From the NCBI GenBank assembly GCA_024401215.1, contig JAKSLL010000002.1:43709-107708 (forward strand): DNA of 64,000 nucleotides, in the 5' to 3' direction. A model generated the notes under the pieces. The model was not told where the DNA came from. It ran no database searches and saw nothing but the letters and a program-made list of their open reading frames with translations. Numbering within the stretch: the stretch's first letter is position 1; each line of letters starts with the position of its first letter. The position numbers and the translations under genes were made by a program. The DNA comes from Bacteroidaceae bacterium (lineage in GTDB: Bacteria > Bacteroidota > Bacteroidia > Bacteroidales > Bacteroidaceae). Positions 27,409 through 34,621 of this stretch are shown here, one piece after another.

Positions 27409-27557
27409 ACTCATCACTCGTCACAATACGCCTGTAAACAACTGAAATTAAAGCCTTTAGCACCGTGACAAGTCATTCACGACTCGTCACACACTCGTCA
27501 CACTCCTATAGCTCGGATTTACAGGAAGTTAAAGGCCGTTTGTGACGAGTGATGAGT
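27409..27557. repeat. 150-bp inverted-repeat element with CTCGTCAC motifs
   Basis: Perfect 18-bp arms: ACTCATCACTCGTCACAA (27409-27426) and its complement (27540-27557). Inside, CCTGTAAA (27431) pairs with TTTACAGG (27518). CTCGTCAC occurs three times forward (27417, 27483, 27494) and once inverted (27542). It has no coding capacity. It may be a MITE or a multi-site binding array. Confidence 0.7.
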
Positions 27558-27579
27558 GTTTTAAAGAGACCCTCCCCTG

Positions 27580-27598
27580 CCCTCCCTGTGAGGGAGGG
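27580..27598. repeat. GC-rich inverted repeat CCCTCCCT-gtg-AGGGAGGG
   Basis: Perfect 8-bp arms with a 3-nt loop, standing out from AT-rich surroundings. Only one copy was noticed in the window. Confidence 0.5.
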
Positions 27599-27810
27599 GG
27601 ACGCCATGCGGAATGATGGCCCGCTTTCTTAGAATAGGCTCTAAAAAGAGCCAAATGAATATGTTAGATATACCCAACAATTATTTCGCCAATTCCATAT
27701 GCCCATTACTGCTGATAATAAAATGACAAGTAGGCACATCGATGTTACTACAATCCACGAATTTATGATTGAACAATTTTTTGTTAGACAGAATATCCTT
27801 ATTGATTATA

Positions 27811-27993
27811 TATTCAACTTTAGCAAGTATGCAATTTGCTCGTTTTGAGGAGTTAAAGTGGAGTTAAAGAGGAGTTATCGCTTCGCTCGGAGTTAAAGAG
27901 ACGTTTGCCATGTCAGACATTTGTCACTTTAACTACCCTTTAACTTCTCTTTAACTACCCTTTAACTACACAACAAGTGGAGCGAAACTTGCA
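27811..27993. repeat. R1 repeat (full-length copy)
   Basis: About 183 bp from TATTCAACTTTAGCAAGTAT to GCGAAACTTGCATTA. The reverse complement matches the copy at 32838-33003 along its whole length. It contains several 11-nt units of the type AGTTAAAGNGN, read on the minus strand. It lies upstream of the Rpn gene promoter and marks the end of the gene-poor island; 27600-27810 shows nothing else recognisable. Confidence 0.8.
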
Positions 27994-28102
27994 TTAGTTT
28001 TATAATATATGCGCTCTATTTTGATGCAGATTTCTAACTCACACACTTTCTAGTAGAACCATAAAAAATAACCATAAGTTCATATTTATTTGTCAAAGAA
28101 AA

Positions 28103-28134
28103 TTTGGTGCGTAGCAGACGAATAACTATCTTTG
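28103..28134 (+). promoter_or_regulatory. Promoter of the Rpn-family gene
   Basis: TTTG (28103-28106), 20-nt spacer, TATCTTTG (28127-28134), with a Shine-Dalgarno AAAGGAGG at 28148-28155, 5 nt before ATG 28161. The promoter overlaps the in-frame TTG at 28104, which rules that codon out as the start. Confidence 0.8.
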
Positions 28135-28160
28135 CACAAAATACAAGAAAGGAGGCAGTT

Positions 28161-29072
28161 ATGGCAAATCCAGAGACATTTCAGGCACGTTATCTCAATC
28201 CTCTGACAGATTTCGGATTCAAGACGATATTCGGTCAGAAGGACATCATGATGGCATTCCTCAACGACCTGCTTGAGCCTAAGTCGCCCATCGCCGAGCT
28301 CACATTCATCGACAAGGAGATAGGTGCTGAGGTGCAGTCGCTCAGAGGCGTTGTGTATGACATGTTCTGCACCACGGAGGATGGCGAGGAGTTTATCGTC
28401 GAGATGCAGAACAAGAGCCAGCAGTTCTTCTCCGACCGCATCATATACTACCTCTCGCGCTCCGTGTCGATGCAGGTTGAGAAGAACATGGACGACGAGC
28501 GTTGGAACTACAAGCTTCGCCCTGTATATGGGATCTTCCTCCTCAACTTCCACATGAAGGGATTCGAGCCTCGCTCCGTCCGCAGAATAGAGATGAAAGT
28601 GAGCGAGACGAACGAGACCTTCACCGACAAAATCAGGGCTTTCACCCTCGAGCTGCCGTCGTTCAAGAATCAGCCCGAGAGCATTGCGAAAACAAAAATT
28701 GAGTATTGGCTTTATAACTTAGCAAATATGGAACACATGACATCACAGCTGCCTTTCCAGAATGAGCAGCCAATCTTCAACAGGGTCGGCAACATTTCTG
28801 AGATTGCCCACATGACGAAGGAGGAGAGGATAAAGTATAATGTCAGCCTCGACACCTTCAGAACCAGCTATGCCATCATGCTGAATGAGAGAGCGGAGGG
28901 GGTAGCAGAAGGTATGGAGAAAGGAAGAGAGGAAGGGAGAGAGGAAGAGCGCAAGAAGGCACATAAAGAGAAACTTGCTAGCGCCCGTTCATTAAAGTCT
29001 CTCGGCAGTCTTACTATCAAGCAGATAGCAAATGCATTGGGACTGACAGATAAAGAAGTGGAGGAAGCGTAA
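28161..29072 (+). CDS. Rpn family recombination-promoting nuclease / PD-(D/E)XK transposase-like protein
   Basis: 303 residues. N-terminus (YLNPLTDFGFKTIFGQ, FLNDLL) and the nuclease core (VVYDMFCTTEDGEEFIVEMQ, an acidic-x-Gln variant of the D/E-x-K motif) are those of the Rpn/PDDEXK_2 family. The C-terminus is a charged helix (GMEKGREEGREEERKK) followed by a helix-turn-helix-like end (LTIKQIANALGLTDKEVEE). Rpn proteins are DNA endonucleases that raise RecA-independent recombination in E. coli; here the role is inferred. The gene is GC-richer than its neighbours and sits between repeat clusters, suggesting transfer. Its AGGAGG site is unusual for this genome. Confidence 0.88.
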   Translation: MANPETFQARYLNPLTDFGFKTIFGQKDIMMAFLNDLLEPKSPIAELTFIDKEIGAEVQSLRGVVYDMFCTTEDGEEFIVEMQNKSQQFFSDRIIYYLSRSVSMQVEKNMDDERWNYKLRPVYGIFLLNFHMKGFEPRSVRRIEMKVSETNETFTDKIRAFTLELPSFKNQPESIAKTKIEYWLYNLANMEHMTSQLPFQNEQPIFNRVGNISEIAHMTKEERIKYNVSLDTFRTSYAIMLNERAEGVAEGMEKGREEGREEERKKAHKEKLASARSLKSLGSLTIKQIANALGLTDKEVEEA

Positions 29073-29276
29073 AAAAATTAGAGTCAAGAATTGATTTGTT
29101 TAGCCAGGCAACTTATTTGATGGGCACAAACTTGCACTGCTGCTTGTCCAAACTTGTGCTCGTTATGTTCTATGTGGTCACATGAAATGAATAGCAATAA
29201 TGCTAAAATATAACATCTATTTCTCATAAATTATTTGAAGCTGTACGATTGGTATCTCTTGCACAAAACGCCAATT

Positions 29277-29360
29277 AAGAAAACAAAAGAAAACAGATCC
29301 ATTTGCAGTCATACAAATTAAGTATTGCGTGCAACGATTACGGTTTTCTTTTGTTTTCTT
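29277..29360. repeat. Perfect 18-bp inverted repeat between Rpn gene and pyrH
   Basis: AAGAAAACAAAAGAAAAC (29277-29294) and its exact complement (29343-29360) with a 48-nt loop. Weaker similarity continues outside the arms (CGCCAATTA before, TAACTGGCG after). A T run follows the right arm, so a plus-strand transcript from the Rpn gene could end here; the oligo(A/G) arms are unusual for a terminator. The rest of 29073-29447 holds nothing recognisable. Confidence 0.65.
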
Positions 29361-29447
29361 TTTTTTACCTTGTTTTTCTAACTGGCGCAAAGCGCATAAT
29401 ACAACGGAAAAGTACAGGTCGAATAATTTAATCAGACACTTTACACA

Positions 29448-30158
29448 TCAATTATGAACAAGTGTACCTATTTCCTCGCCCTCCATCACCTTCTTCAGGT
29501 TGCCTAGGATGTCCATGTTGAACACATAGATTGGGAGGTCATTCTGCATGCACATCGCAGTTGCTGTGATGTCCATCACCTTCAAACCTTGTGAGATGAC
29601 ATCAGCATAAGTGATGTCATGGTATTTAACAGCAGTTGGATCCTTCTCTGGATCAGCAGTATACACACCGTCCACACGAGTACCCTTCAGCATCACATCG
29701 GCTTCGATTTCAATGCCTCTCAATGATGAACCTGTGTCTGTAGTGAAATATGGAGACCCTGTGCCTGCACTCATAATCACCACCTCACCATTCTCCATCG
29801 CCTCGATAGCCTTCCACTTGCTGTAGAATTCGCCTATAGGCTCCATGCGGATAGCAGTAAGCACCCTGTTTTTCTGTCCAATAGCACCAAGGGCAGAAGA
29901 GAGGGCAAGAGAGTTGATGACTGTGGCGCACATGCCCATTTGATCTCCCTTGACACGGTCAAAACCTTTGCCAGCACCACTCAATCCTCGGAAGATGTTG
30001 CCACCTCCGATTACTATGCCAATCTGCACGCCCATCTCGGCTATCTCCTTAATCTGCTGCGCATACTCATTAAGGCGTTCAACATTTATACCTTGCTTCT
30101 GTTCGCCAGCAAGACTCTCACCAGAAAGTTTTAGAAGTATTCTCTTAAATTTTGCCAT
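29448..30158 (-). CDS. pyrH: UMP kinase
   Basis: 236 residues, hexameric amino-acid-kinase-type UMP kinase (UMP + ATP to UDP + ADP). Motifs: KLSGESL near the N-terminus, GGGNIFRG (51-58), SAGTGSPYFTTDT, and ADVMLKGTRVDGVYTADP. It faces away from pyrE, another pyrimidine gene, across a 200-bp region that holds both promoters. Confidence 0.97.
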   Translation of the reverse strand: MAKFKRILLKLSGESLAGEQKQGINVERLNEYAQQIKEIAEMGVQIGIVIGGGNIFRGLSGAGKGFDRVKGDQMGMCATVINSLALSSALGAIGQKNRVLTAIRMEPIGEFYSKWKAIEAMENGEVVIMSAGTGSPYFTTDTGSSLRGIEIEADVMLKGTRVDGVYTADPEKDPTAVKYHDITYADVISQGLKVMDITATAMCMQNDLPIYVFNMDILGNLKKVMEGEEIGTLVHN

Positions 30159-30186
30159 TTGCTTAAAATTTTACCATTACGTAAGT

Positions 30187-30217
30187 CAAAGGTAGGGTTT
30201 CTTTTTATCATAGACAA
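30187..30217 (-). promoter_or_regulatory. Promoter of pyrH
   Basis: Minus-strand TTG (30215-30217), 20-nt spacer, TACCTTTG (30187-30194). Leader about 25 nt. Confidence 0.7.
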
Positions 30218-30320
30218 TAAAATATAATCGAAAGTTTCATTTTTAGTTAATGTTTCATCAAATATGAACGCTCCATCTTAGTTTTTTCACTTTTCACTTT
30301 CCACTTTTATCCGAATTTAT

Positions 30321-30328
30321 TACCTTTG
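30321..30328 (+). promoter_or_regulatory. -7 promoter element of pyrE operon
   Basis: TACCTTTG, 31 nt before the pyrE ATG. The -33 region has no clean TTTG. It lies just after the short imperfect direct repeat TTTTTCACTTTTCACTTTCC. Confidence 0.55.
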
Positions 30329-30358
30329 CAAAAACAACTAAAATAAAAATACACAATT

Positions 30359-30991
30359 ATGAAAACTTTAGAGAAGATTTTTGCAGCAAAGCTGCTGAAC
30401 ATAAAAGCTATCAAACTTCAGCCAGAGAACCCATTCACATGGGCTAGCGGATGGAAATCACCTTTCTACTGCGACAACAGAAAGACACTCAGCTACCCAG
30501 ATCTTCGCAGCTTTGTCAAGCTTGAAATCTGCCGTGTCATCCTTGAGAACTTCCAAGATGTTGATGCAATAGCAGGTGTTGCTACAGGTGCTATTCCACA
30601 AGGCGCGCTTGTTGCTGACGCTCTCAACCTGCCGTTTGTTTATGTACGCAGCAAACCAAAGGACCACGGACTTGAGAACCTCATCGAAGGCGAGCTCAAG
30701 CCAGGTATGAAAGTTGTTGTTGTAGAAGATCTCATCTCAACTGGAGGCTCTTCACTCAAAGCTGTGGAGGCTATCCGCAACAACGGATGCGAGGTCATCG
30801 GTATGGTGGCAAGCTACACTTATGGCTTTGATGTTGCAAAGAAGGCATTCAGCGACGCAAAGGTGAAGCTTGTAACTCTCACAAACTACGAAGCTGTGCT
30901 TGAGGTGGCACTTAAGACTGGCTACATCACAGAAAGTCAGATTCCTGTCTTGAACGAATGGCGTGCTAACCCTTCACAGTGGCTTGGATAA
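30359..30991 (+). CDS. pyrE: Orotate phosphoribosyltransferase
   Basis: 210 residues. Makes OMP from orotate and PRPP in pyrimidine synthesis. The PRPP loop VVVVEDLISTGGSS is at about 119-132; FTWASGWKSPFYCDNRKTLSYP is the usual N-terminal motif (read in two parts: FTWASGWKSPFYCDN and RKTLSYP). First gene of pyrE-SRPBCC-argH. Confidence 0.97.
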   Translation: MKTLEKIFAAKLLNIKAIKLQPENPFTWASGWKSPFYCDNRKTLSYPDLRSFVKLEICRVILENFQDVDAIAGVATGAIPQGALVADALNLPFVYVRSKPKDHGLENLIEGELKPGMKVVVVEDLISTGGSSLKAVEAIRNNGCEVIGMVASYTYGFDVAKKAFSDAKVKLVTLTNYEAVLEVALKTGYITESQIPVLNEWRANPSQWLG

Positions 30992-31023
30992 GTAATAAGT
31001 AATACACATGTCACTTATTTATT

Positions 31024-31482
31024 ATGAAATTTGAAAGTTCTATCAAACCAGTAAACGCAAGCCAGAATGCTGTATATTCAAAAGTATCTGACTTGACGAA
31101 TCTTTCTGTTATCAAGGAGAGATTCAACGATGACGCTTTCCGTGAGAGGATACCAGAAGACAAGATAGAGGAAGTGCGCAAGGCTGTCGAAGCGATGGAG
31201 TTCACAAAAGACACTCTCAGTTTCCAGGCTGGTCCTGTTGGCAACATCGCTGTTCAGATTGTTGACAGAGAGCCAGAGAAGTGCGTAAAATTCTCTTCTA
31301 CCAACTCTCCAATTCCATTTAGCCTGTGGATTCAAATGCTCCCAACAGGCGAATATACAAGCAAGATAAAAGTCACTATTGATGCCAACATAAACATCTT
31401 TATGAAAGCCATGCTTGAGAAACCACTCAAGGAAGGCGTAGAAAAGTTTGCTGATATGCTGGCAATCCTTCCGTACAACTAA
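31024..31482 (+). CDS. SRPBCC family protein
   Basis: 152 residues with the length and pattern of a START/SRPBCC ligand-binding fold: an N-terminal strand (MKFESSIKPVNASQNAVYSK), a central beta sheet (FSLWIQMLPTGEYTSKIKVTI) and a long C-terminal helix (KEGVEKFADMLAILPYN). Ligand unknown. It sits 32 nt after pyrE and 9 nt before argH, an arrangement I recall as common in Prevotella and Bacteroides. Confidence 0.8.
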   Translation: MKFESSIKPVNASQNAVYSKVSDLTNLSVIKERFNDDAFRERIPEDKIEEVRKAVEAMEFTKDTLSFQAGPVGNIAVQIVDREPEKCVKFSSTNSPIPFSLWIQMLPTGEYTSKIKVTIDANINIFMKAMLEKPLKEGVEKFADMLAILPYN

Positions 31483-31491
31483 TTCACCAAT

Positions 31492-32832
31492 ATGGCAGAT
31501 AAATTGTGGACAAAGAATGTCCAAATGACAGAGGAGATAGAGAAATTCACCGTAGGCAGAGATCGCGAAATGGATTTATATCTCGCTAAGTATGATGTGC
31601 TTGGCTCTATGGCTCACATCACTATGCTTCAATCCATCAACCTTCTCACAGCCGACGAACTGGAGGCGCTCCTCAAGGAGTTGAAACTCATCTATGCACA
31701 GGCAGAGAAAGGCGAGTTTGTCATAGAGGAGGGCGTAGAGGATGTCCACTCGCAGGTGGAGATGCTTCTCACACGAAAACTCGGCGACATCGGCAAGAAG
31801 ATTCATTCTGGAAGATCACGCAACGACCAGGTGCTGGTTGACTTGAAGCTTTTTATCCGTGACCAGATAAAAGAACTCGCTGGCTTGGTGAAAAACCTCT
31901 TCGACGAGCTCATAGAGCAGTCCAACCGATATAAGGATGTCCTCATGCCAGGCTACACACACCTTCAGGTGGCAATGCCAAGCAGTTTCGGACTTTGGTT
32001 TGGAGCATACGCAGAAGGACTTGTCGATGACATGCAATACCTGCAGGCGGCTTGGAAAATCACAAACCGCAATCCTCTTGGCTCGGCAGCAGGATATGGC
32101 AGCAGCTTCCCTCTCAACCGTCAGATGACGACAGACCTCCTTGGATTCGACTCCATGGACTATAATGTTGTCTATGCACAAATGGGACGCGGAAAGACAG
32201 AGCGCAATGTGGCGTTCTCTATGGCATCTATTGCAGGAACATTGGCAAAGCTCGCTTTCGATGCGTGTATGTTCAACTCTCAGAATTTCAACTTTGTGAA
32301 GCTTCCTGCTGACTGCACCACAGGTTCATCCATCATGCCTCACAAAAAGAATCCTGACGTGTTTGAGCTCACTCGCGCAAAGTGCAACAAACTGCAGGCG
32401 CTCCCTGTCACCGTGACAATGATAATGAACAACCTGCCAGTAGGTTATTTCCGCGACCTTCAAATCATCAAGGAGGTGTTCCTCCCTGCTTTCGATGACT
32501 TGAAGGACTGTCTCCAAATGGCAGCATACATAATAAATAAGATGAAGGTCAACGAGAATATTCTCGACAACCCAATCTATGACCCAATGTTCTCTGTGGA
32601 GGAGGTAAACCTGCTTGCTGCTAACGGAATGCCATTCCGTGACGCCTACAAGAAGGTAGGACTCGACATCGAAGCAGGGAACTTCACACCAAACAAGGAC
32701 ATCCACCACACTCACGAAGGTTCTATAGGAAACCTTTGCAATGACAAGATTCAAGCCCTCATGGACGAAGCCGTGGCTGGATTCAAGTTTGAGAAGATGG
32801 AGACAGCAGTTGCTAACCTCTTGAAAGATTAA
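31492..32832 (+). CDS. argH: Argininosuccinate lyase
   Basis: 446 residues. Fumarase/aspartase superfamily signature GSSIMPHKKNPD (from about 278), HSGRSRNDQV for substrate binding, and TRKLGDIGKKIHSGRSRN. Splits argininosuccinate into arginine and fumarate. Full length. Last gene of the pyrE transcript; an R1 repeat starts 6 nt past its stop. Confidence 0.95.
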   Translation: MADKLWTKNVQMTEEIEKFTVGRDREMDLYLAKYDVLGSMAHITMLQSINLLTADELEALLKELKLIYAQAEKGEFVIEEGVEDVHSQVEMLLTRKLGDIGKKIHSGRSRNDQVLVDLKLFIRDQIKELAGLVKNLFDELIEQSNRYKDVLMPGYTHLQVAMPSSFGLWFGAYAEGLVDDMQYLQAAWKITNRNPLGSAAGYGSSFPLNRQMTTDLLGFDSMDYNVVYAQMGRGKTERNVAFSMASIAGTLAKLAFDACMFNSQNFNFVKLPADCTTGSSIMPHKKNPDVFELTRAKCNKLQALPVTVTMIMNNLPVGYFRDLQIIKEVFLPAFDDLKDCLQMAAYIINKMKVNENILDNPIYDPMFSVEEVNLLAANGMPFRDAYKKVGLDIEAGNFTPNKDIHHTHEGSIGNLCNDKIQALMDEAVAGFKFEKMETAVANLLKD

Positions 32833-32837
32833 GAAAT

Positions 32838-33003
32838 ACAAGTTTCGCAAGCTCCACTTGTTGTGGAGTTAAAGTGTTGTTAAAGAGAAGTTAAAGTGAC
32901 AAATGCCTGTATATGACAAACGCCCATTTAACTCCGAGTGAAGCGATAACTCCCCTTTAGCTTCTAAAACTGAGAAAGTTGCAAACTTGAGAAAGTTGAA
33001 TTA
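32838..33003. repeat. R1 repeat (full-length copy)
   Basis: About 166 bp filling the whole gap between argH and the aldo/keto reductase gene: begins ACAAGTTTCGC, hairpin CTCCAC-TTGTT-GTGGAG, tandem GTTAAAG units, ends GAGAAAGTTGAATTA just before ATG 33008. Inverted relative to 27811-27993. Confidence 0.8.
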
Positions 33004-33007
33004 AGAA

Positions 33008-33982
33008 ATGATATACAAATATTGCGGACATAGCGGAGTACAACTCCCAATCCTATCATTAGGACTTTGGCACAACTTCGGAAGCGTTGACGACTTTTCT
33101 GTGGCAACACAGATGGTTGTCAAGGCTTTTGATGCCGGTATCGTGCATTTTGACTTGGCGAACAATTATGGCCCAGTACCAGGAAGCGCAGAAAGCAATT
33201 TCGGACGCATACTGAAGAATGAGCTTGCGAGCCACCGCGACGAGATGTTCATCTCATCTAAAGCAGGTCATGACATGTGGCCTGGAGTGTATGGTGACGG
33301 CTCAAGCCGCAAAAACCTCATTGCAAGCTGCAATCAGAGTTTGAAACGCTGCGGTCTGGAATATTTCGACATTTTTTATTCACATAGATACGACGGAGTG
33401 ACTCCTGTGGAGGAGACTATGCAGGCGCTCATAGACATAGTAAGACAGGGAAAAGCCCTCTATGCAGGAATATCCAAATACCCTCCTCATCTGCAGCAGA
33501 AATGCTATGACATCCTCAAGGAAGCAAAAGTGCCTTGCCTGCTCAGCCAATACAGGTCCTCCATGCTTGACCCTGCAGCAAAAAACAAGAATTTCCAAAT
33601 CGCAGCAGACAACGGCAGCGGCATTATCTGCTTCTCTCCACTTGCCCAAGGATTGCTCACTGGCAAGTATGACAATGGAATACCTGAGGGAAGCCGTGCA
33701 GCAAGAAGCACAGGATTCCTGCAGGCATCACAAGTCACACCTGAGCGTGTGGAAGCAGTAAAGAAGCTCGCACTTATCGCCAAACGCCGCGGTCAGAGCA
33801 TCGCGCAGATGGCTCTCGCCTGGATATTAGACGACGAAAGAGTCACCTCATGCATTATCGGCACATCATCCGTATCACAGCTCGAAGACAATATTGGCAC
33901 TCTCAACAACCTCTCTTTCTCTGAGGAGGAGCGAATGGAAATCAACTCTATCATCTCAAATCCTGCAATTTGGTTCGAATGA
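33008..33982 (+). CDS. Aldo/keto reductase (YghZ-like)
   Basis: 324 residues, TIM-barrel NADPH-dependent reductase. Catalytic tetrad visible: Asp49, Tyr54 (DLANNYG), Lys85 (SSKAG) and His126 (YSHRYD). PVPGSAESNFG and MWPGVYGDGSSRKN resemble E. coli YghZ, which reduces L-glyceraldehyde 3-phosphate and methylglyoxal, and the Kv beta-subunit branch. Substrate here is inference. Its stop overlaps the next start (ATGA). Confidence 0.9.
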   Translation: MIYKYCGHSGVQLPILSLGLWHNFGSVDDFSVATQMVVKAFDAGIVHFDLANNYGPVPGSAESNFGRILKNELASHRDEMFISSKAGHDMWPGVYGDGSSRKNLIASCNQSLKRCGLEYFDIFYSHRYDGVTPVEETMQALIDIVRQGKALYAGISKYPPHLQQKCYDILKEAKVPCLLSQYRSSMLDPAAKNKNFQIAADNGSGIICFSPLAQGLLTGKYDNGIPEGSRAARSTGFLQASQVTPERVEAVKKLALIAKRRGQSIAQMALAWILDDERVTSCIIGTSSVSQLEDNIGTLNNLSFSEEERMEINSIISNPAIWFE

Positions 33983-34527
33983 AAAGAGTATTCATCAGCA
34001 TACTTACCATTTGCGCCGTCGCCATGACGCTTTTATCCACATACAGTTGTGATGACGAATTGAATTCCACATATTCAAATGCAAATCCCGTAAGATGCCA
34101 TTTTCTTGTCGTACAATATCAGGAATTATTCAATGTTGTTGGCAACTATGGACAATATGCAACAATAAAGCCACTCGCCAACACCATTACCATGTCGTGT
34201 GCAGCAAGCAAAAACACCTATAATCTTGATGCTACACAAAAATATTTTGACTTCGGTCTTGGAGGCTTGATTGTAGGTACAAACTACGACGGAGATTATC
34301 GCGCATACGACCTTGCTTGTCCGAACTGCAACAGGAAAGACACTCGCCTGACAATCTCCAATGATGGTTTCGCCACTTGTCCCGACAACAAATGCCACAT
34401 CAAATACAACCTTAATTATGACGGCATTATAACATCCGTGCCAGATGAATGCCGACACAGCAAGCCAAGAGCTCTGCTGCGATACAGGGTAGTTTATGAC
34501 GGGATGAACTTGAGCATCTATAACTAA
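33979..34527 (+). CDS. Cys-rich lipoprotein with a metal-site-like segment
   Basis: 182 residues from ATG 33979, which overlaps the reductase stop (ATGA) and indicates translational coupling. Lipoprotein signal with Cys24 (STYSC). Residues about 100-150 contain CPNC, then about 16 residues, then CPDNKCH and later ECRH, a spacing like a zinc ribbon or a Rieske-like site in which the two His are replaced by Cys. No family is recognised with confidence. A Rieske-fold electron-transfer or metal-binding lipoprotein is possible; pairing with the reductase is inference. Confidence 0.65.
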   Translation: MKRVFISILTICAVAMTLLSTYSCDDELNSTYSNANPVRCHFLVVQYQELFNVVGNYGQYATIKPLANTITMSCAASKNTYNLDATQKYFDFGLGGLIVGTNYDGDYRAYDLACPNCNRKDTRLTISNDGFATCPDNKCHIKYNLNYDGIITSVPDECRHSKPRALLRYRVVYDGMNLSIYN

Positions 34528-34528
34528 T

Positions 34529-34583
34529 ACAAGTTTCGCTCCACTTATTGTGGAGTTAAAGGGTAGGTAAAGTGGCGAATGCA
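34529..34583. repeat. R1 repeat (truncated copy)
   Basis: ACAAGTTTCGCTCCACTTAT, then hairpin partner GTGGAG, GTTAAAGGGTAG and GTAAAGTGGCGAATG. Starts immediately after the lipoprotein stop codon and leads into the flippase gene. Confidence 0.7.
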
Positions 34584-34621
34584 AAACATAAATCTCATAA
34601 AGAAGATTAAGAAAGCACGAA

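Noticed and set aside
27409-27557. CRISPR array
   Set aside because: The repeats are too short (8 nt), irregularly spaced and partly inverted; no cas genes are in the window.
28104-28160. Upstream TTG extension of the Rpn-family gene
   Set aside because: The codon lies inside the promoter (TTTG at 28103-28106, TATCTTTG at 28127-28134), while ATG 28161 has a strong Shine-Dalgarno.
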